NCBI GenBank assembly: GCA_000231825.2
Contig: JH720348.1
Location: 73,911 to 128,785 of the forward strand
Direction: 5' to 3'
DNA: 54,875 nt
Source of the DNA: Tetrahymena elliotti 4EA
Lineage: Eukaryota; Ciliophora; Oligohymenophorea; Hymenostomatida; Tetrahymenidae
Made by a program: the position numbers and the translations under genes. Positions within the stretch are counted from its first letter, which is position 1; the number at the start of each line of letters is the position of its first letter. Below the pieces are notes generated by a model. The model had not been told where the DNA came from and made no database searches. It saw nothing but the letters and a program-made list of their open reading frames with translations. Shown here piece by piece: positions 34,418-45,600 of this stretch.

Positions 34418-36748
34418 ATGGACGATTTAATTGAGAAATTTGATACTTTGAGCTTTACTAAAGAAAAATCAATTCTTAAAATGCTCGATGCTGATGAAAA
34501 AATCTTACTTACTTGCATGATTTAGAAATACAATCGTAAAAATAAAAGACAAGAGAGAAACTTGATGATCACATCAAAGGGTGTTTATGGAATGTCAAGA
34601 AAGACTCTCAAGAGAAAGATTCCTATACAAAAAGTAGGTGGTCTCACTGTTTCAAAGATGGGCAGTGAATTCGTCTTGCATGTCCCTGATGAGTATGATT
34701 ATCGTTATTCTTCTTACGATAGAAGAGATTAAGTTCTAGAGTTAATTTGCAAAGCTTATTAAGAATACACAAGACATAAATTACCATTCTTCTTCAGAGA
34801 AGAAATCAGCTTAGAGAAATACTGCACAACCAAAGGTGATAAAAAGAAAAATGTTAATCGTATGCCTCAAGAAGGAGGAGTATTGCTTGACCATGAATAA
34901 TTTAACAAGCTTATGAATGAAAAATCTAGCTCTATCAACAATGAAACTGTTTAGATTTTCCCATCCCAAAGCAAAAAGGGAGTTACTATTAACGACTTTA
35001 ATCTTCTCAAAGTTTTAGGAAGAGGAGCCTTTGGTAAGGTCATGCTTGTTGAAGAAAAATCCACAAAAAAGATTTATGCTCTTAAAAGTATTAGAAAGGT
35101 AAAAATAAAAGTTTATATTTTCTCAAGAAATCTCCTAAAATTGCTTAATAATAAATAAATGCATAAAATCAATATCTTCATATATGAATTCCAAATCTAA
35201 TTTAGTCAAGCAATCAATCAATCAATCAATCGTTTAATTCTTAAAAACAAGACAAGACAAGGGTTGACAAGGGTTTAGTTTTTTAATCAATTCAATAAGC
35301 TCAAAAGATATTTTTGGCTTTTCAAAGAAAATATTCTTAAAAATAGCATGCATGATAAAAACAGGAAAATCACCAACAAATTAAGCAAAAATTCCAGTCA
35401 GTGTCTTCGGTTCTCAAAATTATTTTCATTATTGTTAAAATTTATTCAAAAGCTTTTCATTTGATTTATCAGTAATTTTTTTGGGATAAGAGATGATAAC
35501 AAGTAAAAGAGAGGGTTGATATAAATATAATTTATTAGCTAAAAGATATTTATTAAAATTAATATAGATAGATAGATAAATAGATAGATAGATAGAAAGA
35601 TATATTCATATAAAAGCGGAAATTCATCTTTTTATCAGAAAAATAAAAAAGCAAAGCAAAAAAAAGCAGATTGATTGATTGATTGATCAGAAAAGCATTT
35701 ATTTAATTTAATAGTATAAATTATAAATAGGAATTGAATAAAATAGTAAAATAATAGAATAAAATAAAGTGAAAAACATTTATTGAATAGCAAAAAATAG
35801 ATGAAAAACGAATGAATTTTGTTGTTGAAATGTAGATTAATTTTATTTTATTAAATATAATAGGAAGATATTATTGATAAAGATCAAATTGAACACACTA
35901 AAACTGAAAGAGTTATATTAGAACATTGCAATCACCCATTTTTGGTTAATTTGGTGTACGCATTCACAACCCCTGAAAAGATTTTCTTTGTCACTCAATT
36001 CATGAAGGGTGGTGAACTCTTTTAGCACTTAAAGCATGCAAAGAGATTCGATGAAAATAGAGCTAAGTTTTATGTAGCAGAAATAGCATTAGCATTGGGT
36101 CATCTCCATAAGCAAAACATTATTTATAGAGATTTAAAGCCAGAAAATATTTTGATGGATGAATATGGTCACATTTGTCTCACTGATTTTGGTATGGCTA
36201 AGATTGTTCGTAAAAATGAATTAGCTATGAGTTTCTGTGGTACTCCTGAATATCTTTCACCTGAAATTATTACTGGCGTTGGACATACAATCTCTTGCGA
36301 TTGGTGGGCTTTAGGTATTTTTACTTATGAAATGCTCTTCGCTCTTCCTCCTTTCTACACTCAAAATCAAGACTAAATGTTCTCAGCAATTAAGCAATCT
36401 GAAATCCGTTTCCCTGAAAAGCCTGCTATTTCACATGAAGCATAAAACTTTATTCTCTCATGCTGTAAAAAGGACCCTCAATAACGTTTGGGTACCCATG
36501 GCGATCTTGAAGAAATTAAAAAACACCCCTGGCTTGTTGGAATCGATTGGGAATCTTTACTTAATAAGACTGCCGAACCTCCTTTCAAGCCTAAAATGGA
36601 ACACTGGGAACACTATTTCGATGAAGAATTCACTAAAGAAGAACCCATTAATTCCTATGTACCTGACACCAATAAAGAAATAGTTGACGAATACCAAACT
36701 GAATTCGACGGTTTCTCTTACAACCCAAATGCATTAAATTAACATTGA
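34418..36748 (+). CDS. AGC-family serine/threonine kinase with N-terminal TH1-like domain
   Basis: Exons 34418-35098 and 35864-36748 (1,566 nt, 521 residues) are separated by a 765-bp phase-0 intron. Residues ~25-165 resemble the myosin tail TH1 fold ([41 protein letters not shown]), a phosphoinositide/membrane-binding domain. The kinase domain follows: [11 protein letters not shown] (Lys223), YRDLKPEN (Asp317), DFG (Asp335), T-loop [12 protein letters not shown] and CDWWALG. The C-tail has a typical hydrophobic motif, EFDGFSYNP, with the phosphorylatable Ser as in SGK/S6K/PKB enzymes. All catalytic residues are intact. By family, T-loop phosphorylation by a PDK1-like kinase and hydrophobic-motif phosphorylation would activate it. 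TGA stop at 36746-36748. The + strand ORF at 36327 is a shadow. Confidence 0.93.
35210..35700. repeat. Simple repeats within the 765-bp AGC kinase intron
   Basis: The intron carries several microsatellites: (tcaa)n near 35,211-35,230, (gata)n near 35,568-35,596 and (gatt)n near 35,670-35,686. It is over ten times longer than typical introns in this window. No exon-like sequence is seen in it. Confidence 0.8.
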
Positions 36749-37771
36749 ACAAAGACTGATTGAACTAACATAACCTATTATATCAATTCTAACTTATTTA
36801 AATTTATTAACTAAAAGAATTAGAAAAACCAAACAAGAAATCAATCATTAACTTAAATATATCCTATTAAATTTATCCTCAAATATTATTCCATCTTTTA
36901 ATTGTCTAATTGACTGACCCATGATAATCGTTACTCAAATTACTTTAATCGTATTAAATAAATAAATAAATCTACCTATATATTCTATTGATTTACTATT
37001 CCTTCCTTATTCCTCAAACATACTTCTTTACAACTTCATTCATTACTTCTCATTCTATTATCTGTATTAAAAAATTATAATTAAATTCAAAAAAACTAAT
37101 AATTTTAATAAATTGCTTCTTATCCATCCTTTCAAAAACTTATTTAATTTATCAAAAAAAAAAAGATATTTAAATTAAAACAACTATGCTTTTTCTGATT
37201 CAATTCAATTAACTAATTTCTTATCCGGATATTTAAATAAAAATGATTGATTACATACCTATACTGGTCTAAAGTAATCTAAAATTACACTCTTCACTCT
37301 TCCTCATATAGATAGATTCATTTTGCTTATCATTATTTAAAATTTATTTATTTGCTTGCTTTAAGAGAATAGCTCTCTTATTTTTTAGAATTGGATTTTA
37401 AATTTAGATAATTGTTGATTTTGATAAATTCTTTGCATATATTAAACTAGTAATTAATTTTATTAAGATATTTAATAGAAGATTTTAGATAATATAAATT
37501 ATTATAAATTTATTTATATACTATTTATGGATTATCATTTAGTTATTTTCTATGTTTTATATTTATTTTTATCATGTTTTTTATTTATTTAGCAGTTTAG
37601 ATTATTGGAACGTTTAAAAAAATATAAAATGATTTTTCATAAAATCTTTTTAAAGTGAATTAGATAGAATATAAAATAATAAATAAACTTTAGAATAATA
37701 ATTTAAGTTTTTAGTCAGATTAATTAAATTAAAATATTTATTTTAATTCTTAGTAGATATCAAACAAAAAT
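36749..37771. other. Intergenic region between convergent genes
   Basis: About 1 kb AT-rich sequence between the AGC kinase stop (+) and the stop of the first membrane-protein paralogue (-). It should hold two 3' UTRs. Nothing else recognised. Confidence 0.5.
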
Positions 37772-38868
37772 TCAAGAATTAATAGGCTATCCTACAACAA
37801 TATCTTAATATTATTATTATCTACCTTCTTGATTTGAAGTGCTGAGAGGAGCTGGCATATAAACTGGCTAATTACTATGTAAATTCTAGTTATTTGAACC
37901 ATACATATTTTAGCTATACATTTAAGGATTTGATTAGTAGGTTTGATAATTTGAAGGCTGATATTGAATCACTTGACTTGTAGCTGATTAAGTTAAAAAG
38001 CTACTTTGAATTTCTTGATTACATCTTTAGGTGATTTAAAAATGCTTAGCTTTTAGCAAGATAAGCAAAATTGTGACACAAAATACCCAAATTACAGATG
38101 AAACAAAGCTTACAATTTAAACCAAAAACATATCATCCCAATCATCTACTTTTAGAGTATCAAATTAATAGCAACTATCTTTTGCGTAGTATGTAGAGCA
38201 TTCCTTAATAATTGCCTTGACAGAATTATATCTTAATTAATACTGCAAATTTCCATTATTTTCCATTTCAGAGCAGCTAGGAAAATACATTTTCAACTAA
38301 AAAATAATAAGCCAAGGACTAGCCTTACCTTCATGTCTGATTAAAAATCCTATTTTAAAATTGTTGGTTTAATAATTAATATATTAATATTAATTTTACC
38401 ACAATATTTGTCAAATGAACCCTAAAGAAAGCTAACAAGCTACAAAATAGGGAAAATGGAACTAGGTAGCATAAGCAAATACATTATTAAAAATTAATAA
38501 TGAGTCAAAGATTTAGTTCTTAATAGATAAACACTTAGCAACTATAAACTGATTGAAATAGCCACACACACTATTATAGATACTTACAAATCTTATAAGT
38601 ATTAGTAATCATTTTTCAGCTATGCTGAAGAAACCAAAGCCATTATTTAACATGCTATGAAAAAAGCAAAAAATCCATAATAAACCTTGAATTAAGTTTG
38701 AGTATTCTCTTTATATAATTTATATATTTTCTTATCTTTTTCTTCCTAATAATTTGTTATCATTTTCTTTTATTCTTCAATTATATTTTGTATATCAATT
38801 ACTTCTTTAATTTAGAAATACTAATTCATATCCCAAGAAAACCTTTAGTTTTTTTATTAATTTGCCAT
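37772..38868 (-). CDS. Four-pass membrane protein, paralogue A (tetraspanin-like layout)
   Basis: Exons 38399-38868 and 37772-38348 (50-bp intron, phase 1) total 1,047 nt = 348 residues. Start MANQQKNQRFSWDM is the first ATG after an in-frame TGA. Four hydrophobic spans: ~YYGFFAFFIACQIMALVSS, ~VSIIVCVAISISLQLLSVYL, ~FLIMYLLMLPSSIFPILQLV and ~VSSVIWVFCVTILLILL. A large loop between spans 3 and 4 holds conserved Cys (YCG, FPSCSEME, KECS, SCYQFDTL). The C-tail is Q/N/S/Y-rich and ends GQPINS. The layout (short loop, large Cys-containing loop, cytosolic tail) resembles tetraspanins, but there is no CCG motif, so that link is weak. The next gene upstream (39775-40758) is a clear duplicate. Confidence 0.8.
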
Positions 38869-39774
38869 CAGAATCTGATTAGTTAACTAATCTCTTCAAT
38901 TTCTCATTAGTGCTTTATAATACTTTCATTAAAAAAAATACTCTTCAATATCCTTCATCTACTTAAATTAATAAGTAAATCCTAAATTGTAATTTCAATC
39001 TAAACAAAATATATTTAGCTTTTAATAATAAATGTATCAATACAAAATCAAAAGAAAATTTTTTATATTTTTCCAAAAATATAAAATTAAAAAGAATTTA
39101 TATGAATTAATTGAGGTATTTAATGTTTAAAAAGTGTTAATCTTTAATAATAATTTTAAATTTAACAAAACAAACCAAAGAAAAATGTTGTTTTTTAATA
39201 TTATCTTTTGTTTAAAATAAATTTGAAGATTCAAAAATTTATTAAAAAAACAAGTACAAAAATATTTAATGATTTAACTTAGGTTTCTCCCAAAGGCTTA
39301 TAAAAATAATTTTTTAACATGAAAATAAAAATAAATTCAAAGGTTTATTAGATAATGAAAATACATTAAGCTATTTCGTTTGTTCATGATATTTTAGAAT
39401 AAAATGAACAAAATTCAAAGAGATTTAATAAAATCTAAAATCAAATTAAAATTAGGAAATTTATTTGGACTTTTCCAAGCAGACCATTTGTTTAACTTCT
39501 TAATTAAAATAGAAAAATAATTAAATATTATTCATACTTATTCAGATAGACTAGATAAATACTTAAATTCTTAAGTAAAATAGAAATTAATTAATTACCA
39601 AAGAACATAAAACAAAAAGACAAATTTAATTGTAATCAGTCTTTAATAGTTTAAGATTATAAAATGTATTTTAATTTGTAAATTCAACTTGTAATAATAC
39701 TTATTTATTAATCATTATTTATTTATTTGTTTAATATTTCTGATTTGATTTTAATTTTTAATAAAAAAGATGAT
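38869..39774. other. Spacer between duplicated genes
   Basis: About 0.9 kb AT-rich sequence between paralogues A and B. It contains the promoter of A. No exon-like sequence seen. Confidence 0.5.
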
Positions 39775-40758
39775 TCAAATATTGATTGGTTGACCCAAAA
39801 AAACATTTTAGCTTTGATTGATAGACTTGTTATTTTATGGGTTTATTTGGTGATAATAAATTTATCGATGGTCATAAGCTTGAGTCTAATTATTTTAGTA
39901 GTAAGGCAATTAACTATATATTTGAGGGTTTTCAGATGGAATTTGTTAATTGCAAGGATAAAATTAAACGATTTGATTATATGTTGGTTAATTTAATAAA
40001 TTATGTCTGATCTCTTCACTAACTTTTTAATTTGCTTAGCTATGTTTAGATTTCAGTAAAAATGATAAGACAAGAGAGCTTACTATAAAAAGTACTGCTA
40101 AACTTAAACTAATAATTTAGACTGTAAACATCTCATTCCAACTATCTACATAAAGAGTGTCTAATTTATAGCAACTGTCTTTAGTATCATTACTAGTTCT
40201 ACACTGTTTGACGATAATCTTTGTTGAATAATACTTAATGTAATAAGGTACATCTCCATCTGATTCCATTTCTGTACAGTTTGGAAAATTTATTTTTAAA
40301 TCTAAAATTATTTTATAAGGTGTCACTCTTCCTTCGTGTCTTATTATATATCCTATTTAATAAATATTTTATTTAATTAAAAATTTATTGATTTATTAAT
40401 AACCACAATAATTTTCATCAACTCCTTCAAGAAAACTTACAAGCTGTAAGAGTGGTGGTATGTAAGTTGTTATTTAAATAAAAAGTACAAGAAAGAACAT
40501 ACCATTAGTCAATGGTTTAGTTTTTAATATATAAAAACTTACAAACTTAACAAGCACTGAGATACTAACTAATATTAAAATGCTTAATTGTATTTCAGAA
40601 TAGAATTCATATTAGTTTTCAAGCTTTATAGAAGAGATGATTGCTGTTACAACGTATGCTGTAAACACAATTAAGATCAATTAGTAAAAATTAAATAGGC
40701 GTTTTGTGTTTTCCTTAAAAAGCAAAAATTACTTTTTTTAATTTCGAATTTCATTCAT
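39775..40758 (-). CDS. Four-pass membrane protein, paralogue B
   Basis: Exons 40404-40758 and 39775-40352 (51-bp intron) total 933 nt = 310 residues. Start MNEIRNQKKQFLLFKENTKR. It aligns along its length with paralogue A: FKENT/YKENT, LVSFLEG/LVSFLQG, ENYCG/DKYCG, IIRHEGRVTP/LIRHEGKASP, FPNCTEMES/FPSCSEMEN, DSCYKLDTL/DSCYQFDTL, ending GQPINI/GQPINS. The intron interrupts the same Gly codon in both genes. Four hydrophobic spans (LILIVFTAYVVTAIISS; SILILVSISVLVKFVSFYIL; FFLVLFIQITTYIPPLLQLV; IISLSLAVLFIVSSLVLSFLL) and a Cys-bearing loop between spans 3 and 4. The tail is Q/N/Y-rich and has diverged most. Function unknown; the surface or endomembrane system is likely. The + strand ORF at 39727 is a shadow. 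Confidence 0.8.
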
Positions 40759-42659
40759 TTAGATCTTTTCTTTTTAATTTTTCCAATTATTTTTCTTTTA
40801 TTTGTTTTTATAAAAGTTTGAAAATGTTTTTTTGATTGATTGATTTATTTATCTATTACTTTTTTCTTTGTTTGTTGCTAATCACCTTTTTTATTGGGAA
40901 TCTTTATTTATTATTTTACATTCTAATTAATTTGAATGAATCTATTTTTTTGATGAAGGAATCTATTTTTTTGATGAATGAATTTATTTTTTTGATGTTA
41001 TTAAATTTAATTTAGAATTTATCTGTATTTACAGTTTATCTGGAATCTATCATTTTGGATACAACCATAGATTTAGATTTTAACTTTTACTTTTAACTAA
41101 AAATCCCACACAATTCTTTAAAAATTCATACTTGTAATTATTAAATAAGGACTATTAGGGGATATCAATCAAATCATTCTTTATTACAACTTATTTTAAA
41201 TTACAAAAAAATATTACTTTTACCAAATTTAGGTTGAAGAAAATTCTCAAAAATAAAATCAACAATAAATTCATAAAAGAAATTTGAGTGTAACTTCCAT
41301 ATTTCATTGAGAATCATACTATTTTTTAATAATCAAAAAAATAATATTTATTTTCTCATTTTTAATAATCGGGATCTAATTATTTCAATTATAAATTCAT
41401 CAGAAAAATATTGATTTTTGATAATAGATGATCATTTCTTCTATTTTAAAAATTTACAATTTTATTAAAAGAATATTGGTGAAGATTTTATCAATCAATT
41501 GCATAATATACTGTAGATAAAGGCCTACTAAGGCCGATTTTTGACAAAAAAAAAAATTTTTAATGAAGATAAGACCAAATTTTCAGATTTTGAAATTAAC
41601 ACCGACAGGCCTTAATTAATGAGATTCTACAGTAAATTGATATTGAAATAAATATTAATTATTTTCAAAAATATAAATATATTATATTGTTAAATATGAT
41701 TTTATGTAGGGTTGATGAAATGGTGGGTTGAGTTAATTATTCCCCTCATCTATTATATTCTTTGTCATAAATATTTAGATTGTATAATTTTAAAAGAAAA
41801 ATCTAAAATAAATTACTTAAGTAAAACTTTATTTTATTCATATTAATTAAGTAATATTGGCTTTTTTATTCTATTGAATGTAAACTTCTTCTGACTAAAA
41901 AAAAATTGTTAAAGAATTTAATAAAAATAAGGTATTATTGTTTTAGCAAAAACATTTTTGATTTTTAATAAAAAATGTCATATTTACTCTTAAATTTAAG
42001 TAAAGTTTTTATTTGTAAGTAAAGAAGATGATAAATCTATTTACTCGAACATGCATGCTTAAAACAGATTGGATTTAAAAATTTGTTATCTTTATTTGAA
42101 ATAATTTTATAAAACAAACTCAATGGGAAACCAGTTGGGGTAAGGGTCGAAATTTAATTAATAATTCATGTTATAATAATTATACCTTTAGAGCATTTTG
42201 AGTAACCTGTTAAAATTTTTTAAAAAGACTAAAAAACGATTTTAAAAATAAAAATAATTTAAATTTGAAATTATTTTGTTATTCTTAATTTATTCATTCA
42301 ATTTTTAAAATCTTTAAATATTAAATATCCAAGTGAATTGAGAGTCAATTAAAAATTTAGAATATTTCCTTTATGCTATTTTTTAAATAGTCTTTTCTAA
42401 TAAGTTTTAAAAATAGTTTTATGTATTGAATTTAATTTTATTTTGTTCAAAAATTTAAATTTAGAATACTTGCTTTATGCTATTTTTTAAACAGTTTTTT
42501 CCAATAAGTTTTAACAATATTTTTATTTATTGAATTAATTTTATTTTGAACTTCTTTATAAGCAAAAGAAAAAGAAAAAGTAAAAGTAGAAGTTTATTTA
42601 ATTTTTTTTGAGAATTACAATTACAAAATAAATTTTCATCAAAATAATTTGTTACTGAG
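40759..42659. other. Intergenic region with an inverted-repeat segment
   Basis: About 1.9 kb between divergent genes: promoter of paralogue B at left, promoter of the giant gene at right. Apart from the inverted repeat at 41509-41634 and short (tttttgatgaa)n-like repeats near 40,935-40,995, I see nothing coding. Confidence 0.45.
41509..41634. other. 126-bp segment with short terminal and internal inverted repeats
   Basis: It begins TACTGTAGA (41509-41517) and ends with the exact complement TCTACAGTA (41626-41634). Inside, AAGGCCT (41520-41526) is matched by its complement AGGCCTT (41607-41613), with further GGCC/ACCGAC motifs, so a partly base-paired stem is possible. The centre is A-rich. 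It is more G/C-rich than its flanks. No clear target-site duplication. Confidence 0.4.
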
Positions 42660-45600
42660 ATGGGTAGATTATATCTTTACCTTTGGATTATTTCTTTAAT
42701 CTAAATAGCTTCTGAAGAATGTGATATAGGCTGTAAAGTTTGCAGTGATGAATAAAATTAATAGAAAAATCAATGCTAGGAGTGTTTTGATAAGTACAAG
42801 CTTGATAAAGGTACTTGCTTTTATGAAGGATGTTAACCATATTAATACCTACAAAAAAATGAAAAAAGCTCTGAAAAATATTGTTAGGCTATCTGTGATC
42901 CTTAATTTTATTTTGATTTCAAAAGCTAGACATGTGTTGACTTAATAGAATGCTCTTCTATTCATTAAACTTTAATTCATTTCTCAAACACAATGACTCC
43001 TTTGGATTTTTTAATCTATTAATAATTATATTATGTATCCATATTTAAAGGATTTCTCTATATTTATGATATCAAAAATTTATACTTGATAAAGTATCTA
43101 CTTTTTGAGCCAGCTGACTTAAAAATTTAGAATGTTAATGGGACAATTTTGGTACTTAAAAGCAATTTTTCTATTTAAATTTGGGACATAGTAAATGAAC
43201 AAAGAATAAATATTGATAAGAGTAGTCATTTAGAAATTAATTAGAATAGTTTATTTGCCTCTTTTTTGAACAATTATATTTTGATAGCATTTATTGAATA
43301 AGAGTACTTATAAATACAAATAATTTATAATCAAGCATAATAATAATAATTAATATCTAATACTGCTTTAATTACTTAACTATTTGAATTTATTTAAATT
43401 GTTAATGATTATTTATTTTTGGGGAATCAAACTAATCTTTTTGTTTATTTAATTAATTTCTAACCTTTAGAAAAGAATTTAACCCTTGTTGAGAAAATAA
43501 CTTTTACTTCTCAGAATTAAGGAAAAATACTGGAAATAATTTAAACAGCTAATCCAAATTACTATGTATCTGTATAGAGCGATAGTGTTTTAATAATTGA
43601 TTTAAATGAATAGAAACTCACAGAAATTGTTAGAACATAATCTATTTAAAAAGTCAAAGTGATAGACATATTAAATGCTTTGCATTTAATTATTCAATCT
43701 TAAGCATAGCTTATTGATTTTAACTTAGACACTAAACAATAGAATTACATTTCTTATGAAGGATTGGTTGTAACTGATTTTGAAATAGGTAATTTCTCAG
43801 GGAAGAGTGAAGAGCTAGTAGTTCTAATAAATTAAACACAATTATAAGTTTTTAAATTAGAATAAAATAAAAATTATTAACTATAAGAAACAATCAATGT
43901 CAAATATAAGAGTCCGTCTTTGAAGAAAATATTAATTAATTATAATAAAATAGGTTAGGAGTAACAAACACAGTTTGAGTTAGCTTTTTTTTCTTAAAAT
44001 TAAATTTTAATTGTTAAAGAAAGTAAAACAAAAGAATAAATAATTGATATTTAGGTGATTGAAAGATTTATTTTCCCTTATCCTACCCCAACTTCATAAG
44101 TTAATTCAATTGTTCAAATATTTGATCCACCAATTTTGATATCTTGCCATAAAAATGGAGATATTGTATTTTACGAAACTTCAAGGGGAGCTAGTATTAA
44201 CTTTTTAAAGAGATTGAGCTTTTAGAAATAGAGATGTCTAACAATGCAAAAATTTAATGATAATAAAATAGCAGCATTAGTAGGTTAAAATATGTTGTTG
44301 ATAGATCCAATTTAGTAAATTATTATAAATTAATTAACAAATTTACCAAATGCATTATAAATGATTTCAAACAATGATAAATTGATATTAAATTACAATA
44401 ATTGTCTTTAGATTTTATCTTCAGAGTTTATTAGTCTTTTTATGGAGTGTGAAAGTATTTTCTCAACAAACAATATTAGCATAGCTCTTAATAAAGATTT
44501 AAAAGTTGTTGTTTAAAAGTAATTTTAAATATAAATTTATCAAATAAATCTAGAAAACTAATCAGCTCAAAAGATTTAAGAAATTTCTTCAATGAACTCA
44601 ATTGAGTTTTTCAGTGTGATGTAAATGTTTAAATCTGAATAGGATATTAAAAAGAATAGCTATTCTATTGATGAAATAGTCTTTTTTGATAGTAACAGTA
44701 CTTTTTTCATTTACGATTTATCACTTTTAGAAATTTATTAAGCAAAAATAAGTTTATTGCAGAACATTGTTTCAGTAAAAAGAGTTCCTAATGATGATTT
44801 TGTTTACTTTGTTGCAGGATTTCAGTTTATTAAAGATAAAAGCAGTATTTTTTTAGTTTCTAAAAAATTGGATGAGCCTTTATTAGTTCATACGAGTTCA
44901 TATTTTCCAATCATTTAAGAACCGAAAAAGATAATAAATGGATTTGGAAAGGTTTTTTATAGCATTAAAAGAGTTTTTTAGCTCTAACTTTTTTCTTAAA
45001 TGTAAAATTATCAAGTTGATATTAATAAAAATATTACTTATTATGGCGGTCTAGATTATAATTATTTTGATTGGCAATCATTTTAATTAGAGAATAACAT
45101 TGAATCTAATTAGTACTCTTTGATTTATGCGGGTACTCAAACAGGACATATTTAAGCTGCTTAAGTATAATCAGAAAGATATAAATAATTAACTAACAAT
45201 TAAGTTGTATCAAAAAATTAGAATGGTGAATAAATATAAAAAATAATCCAAAGTTCATCATTAAACATTTATTTTGTAAAAACAAATGAATAAATATCTT
45301 CTTTTGATACTTTAAATAATGAGTTTATTGAGTATTTTACTCCAAACAATCCAAATAGTTATTCTTAATTTCGTTTAATTCCAGGAGAAAAAGGTATTGT
45401 TTGTTGGAATGAAAGAGAACTCCTTTTAGTTTAATATTCTACTTCACCTCAAAAATATTACTACAAAGGGATGAATAAGATTAATGGATGGATTTTTGAT
45501 GAGCCCTCAAATAACTTTATAGTTTATGGATCAAGTATAGAGTTATTGAATTCAGAGTTGAAAAACTAGTAAATTATTTCATAAAATGAGTAAAAAACAG

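Noticed and set aside
41701..41765. Possible second copy of the 4.8-kb palindrome ('atggtggg...tatattct')
   Set aside because: Only two short blocks agree and the palindromic structure is absent, so it is likely chance.
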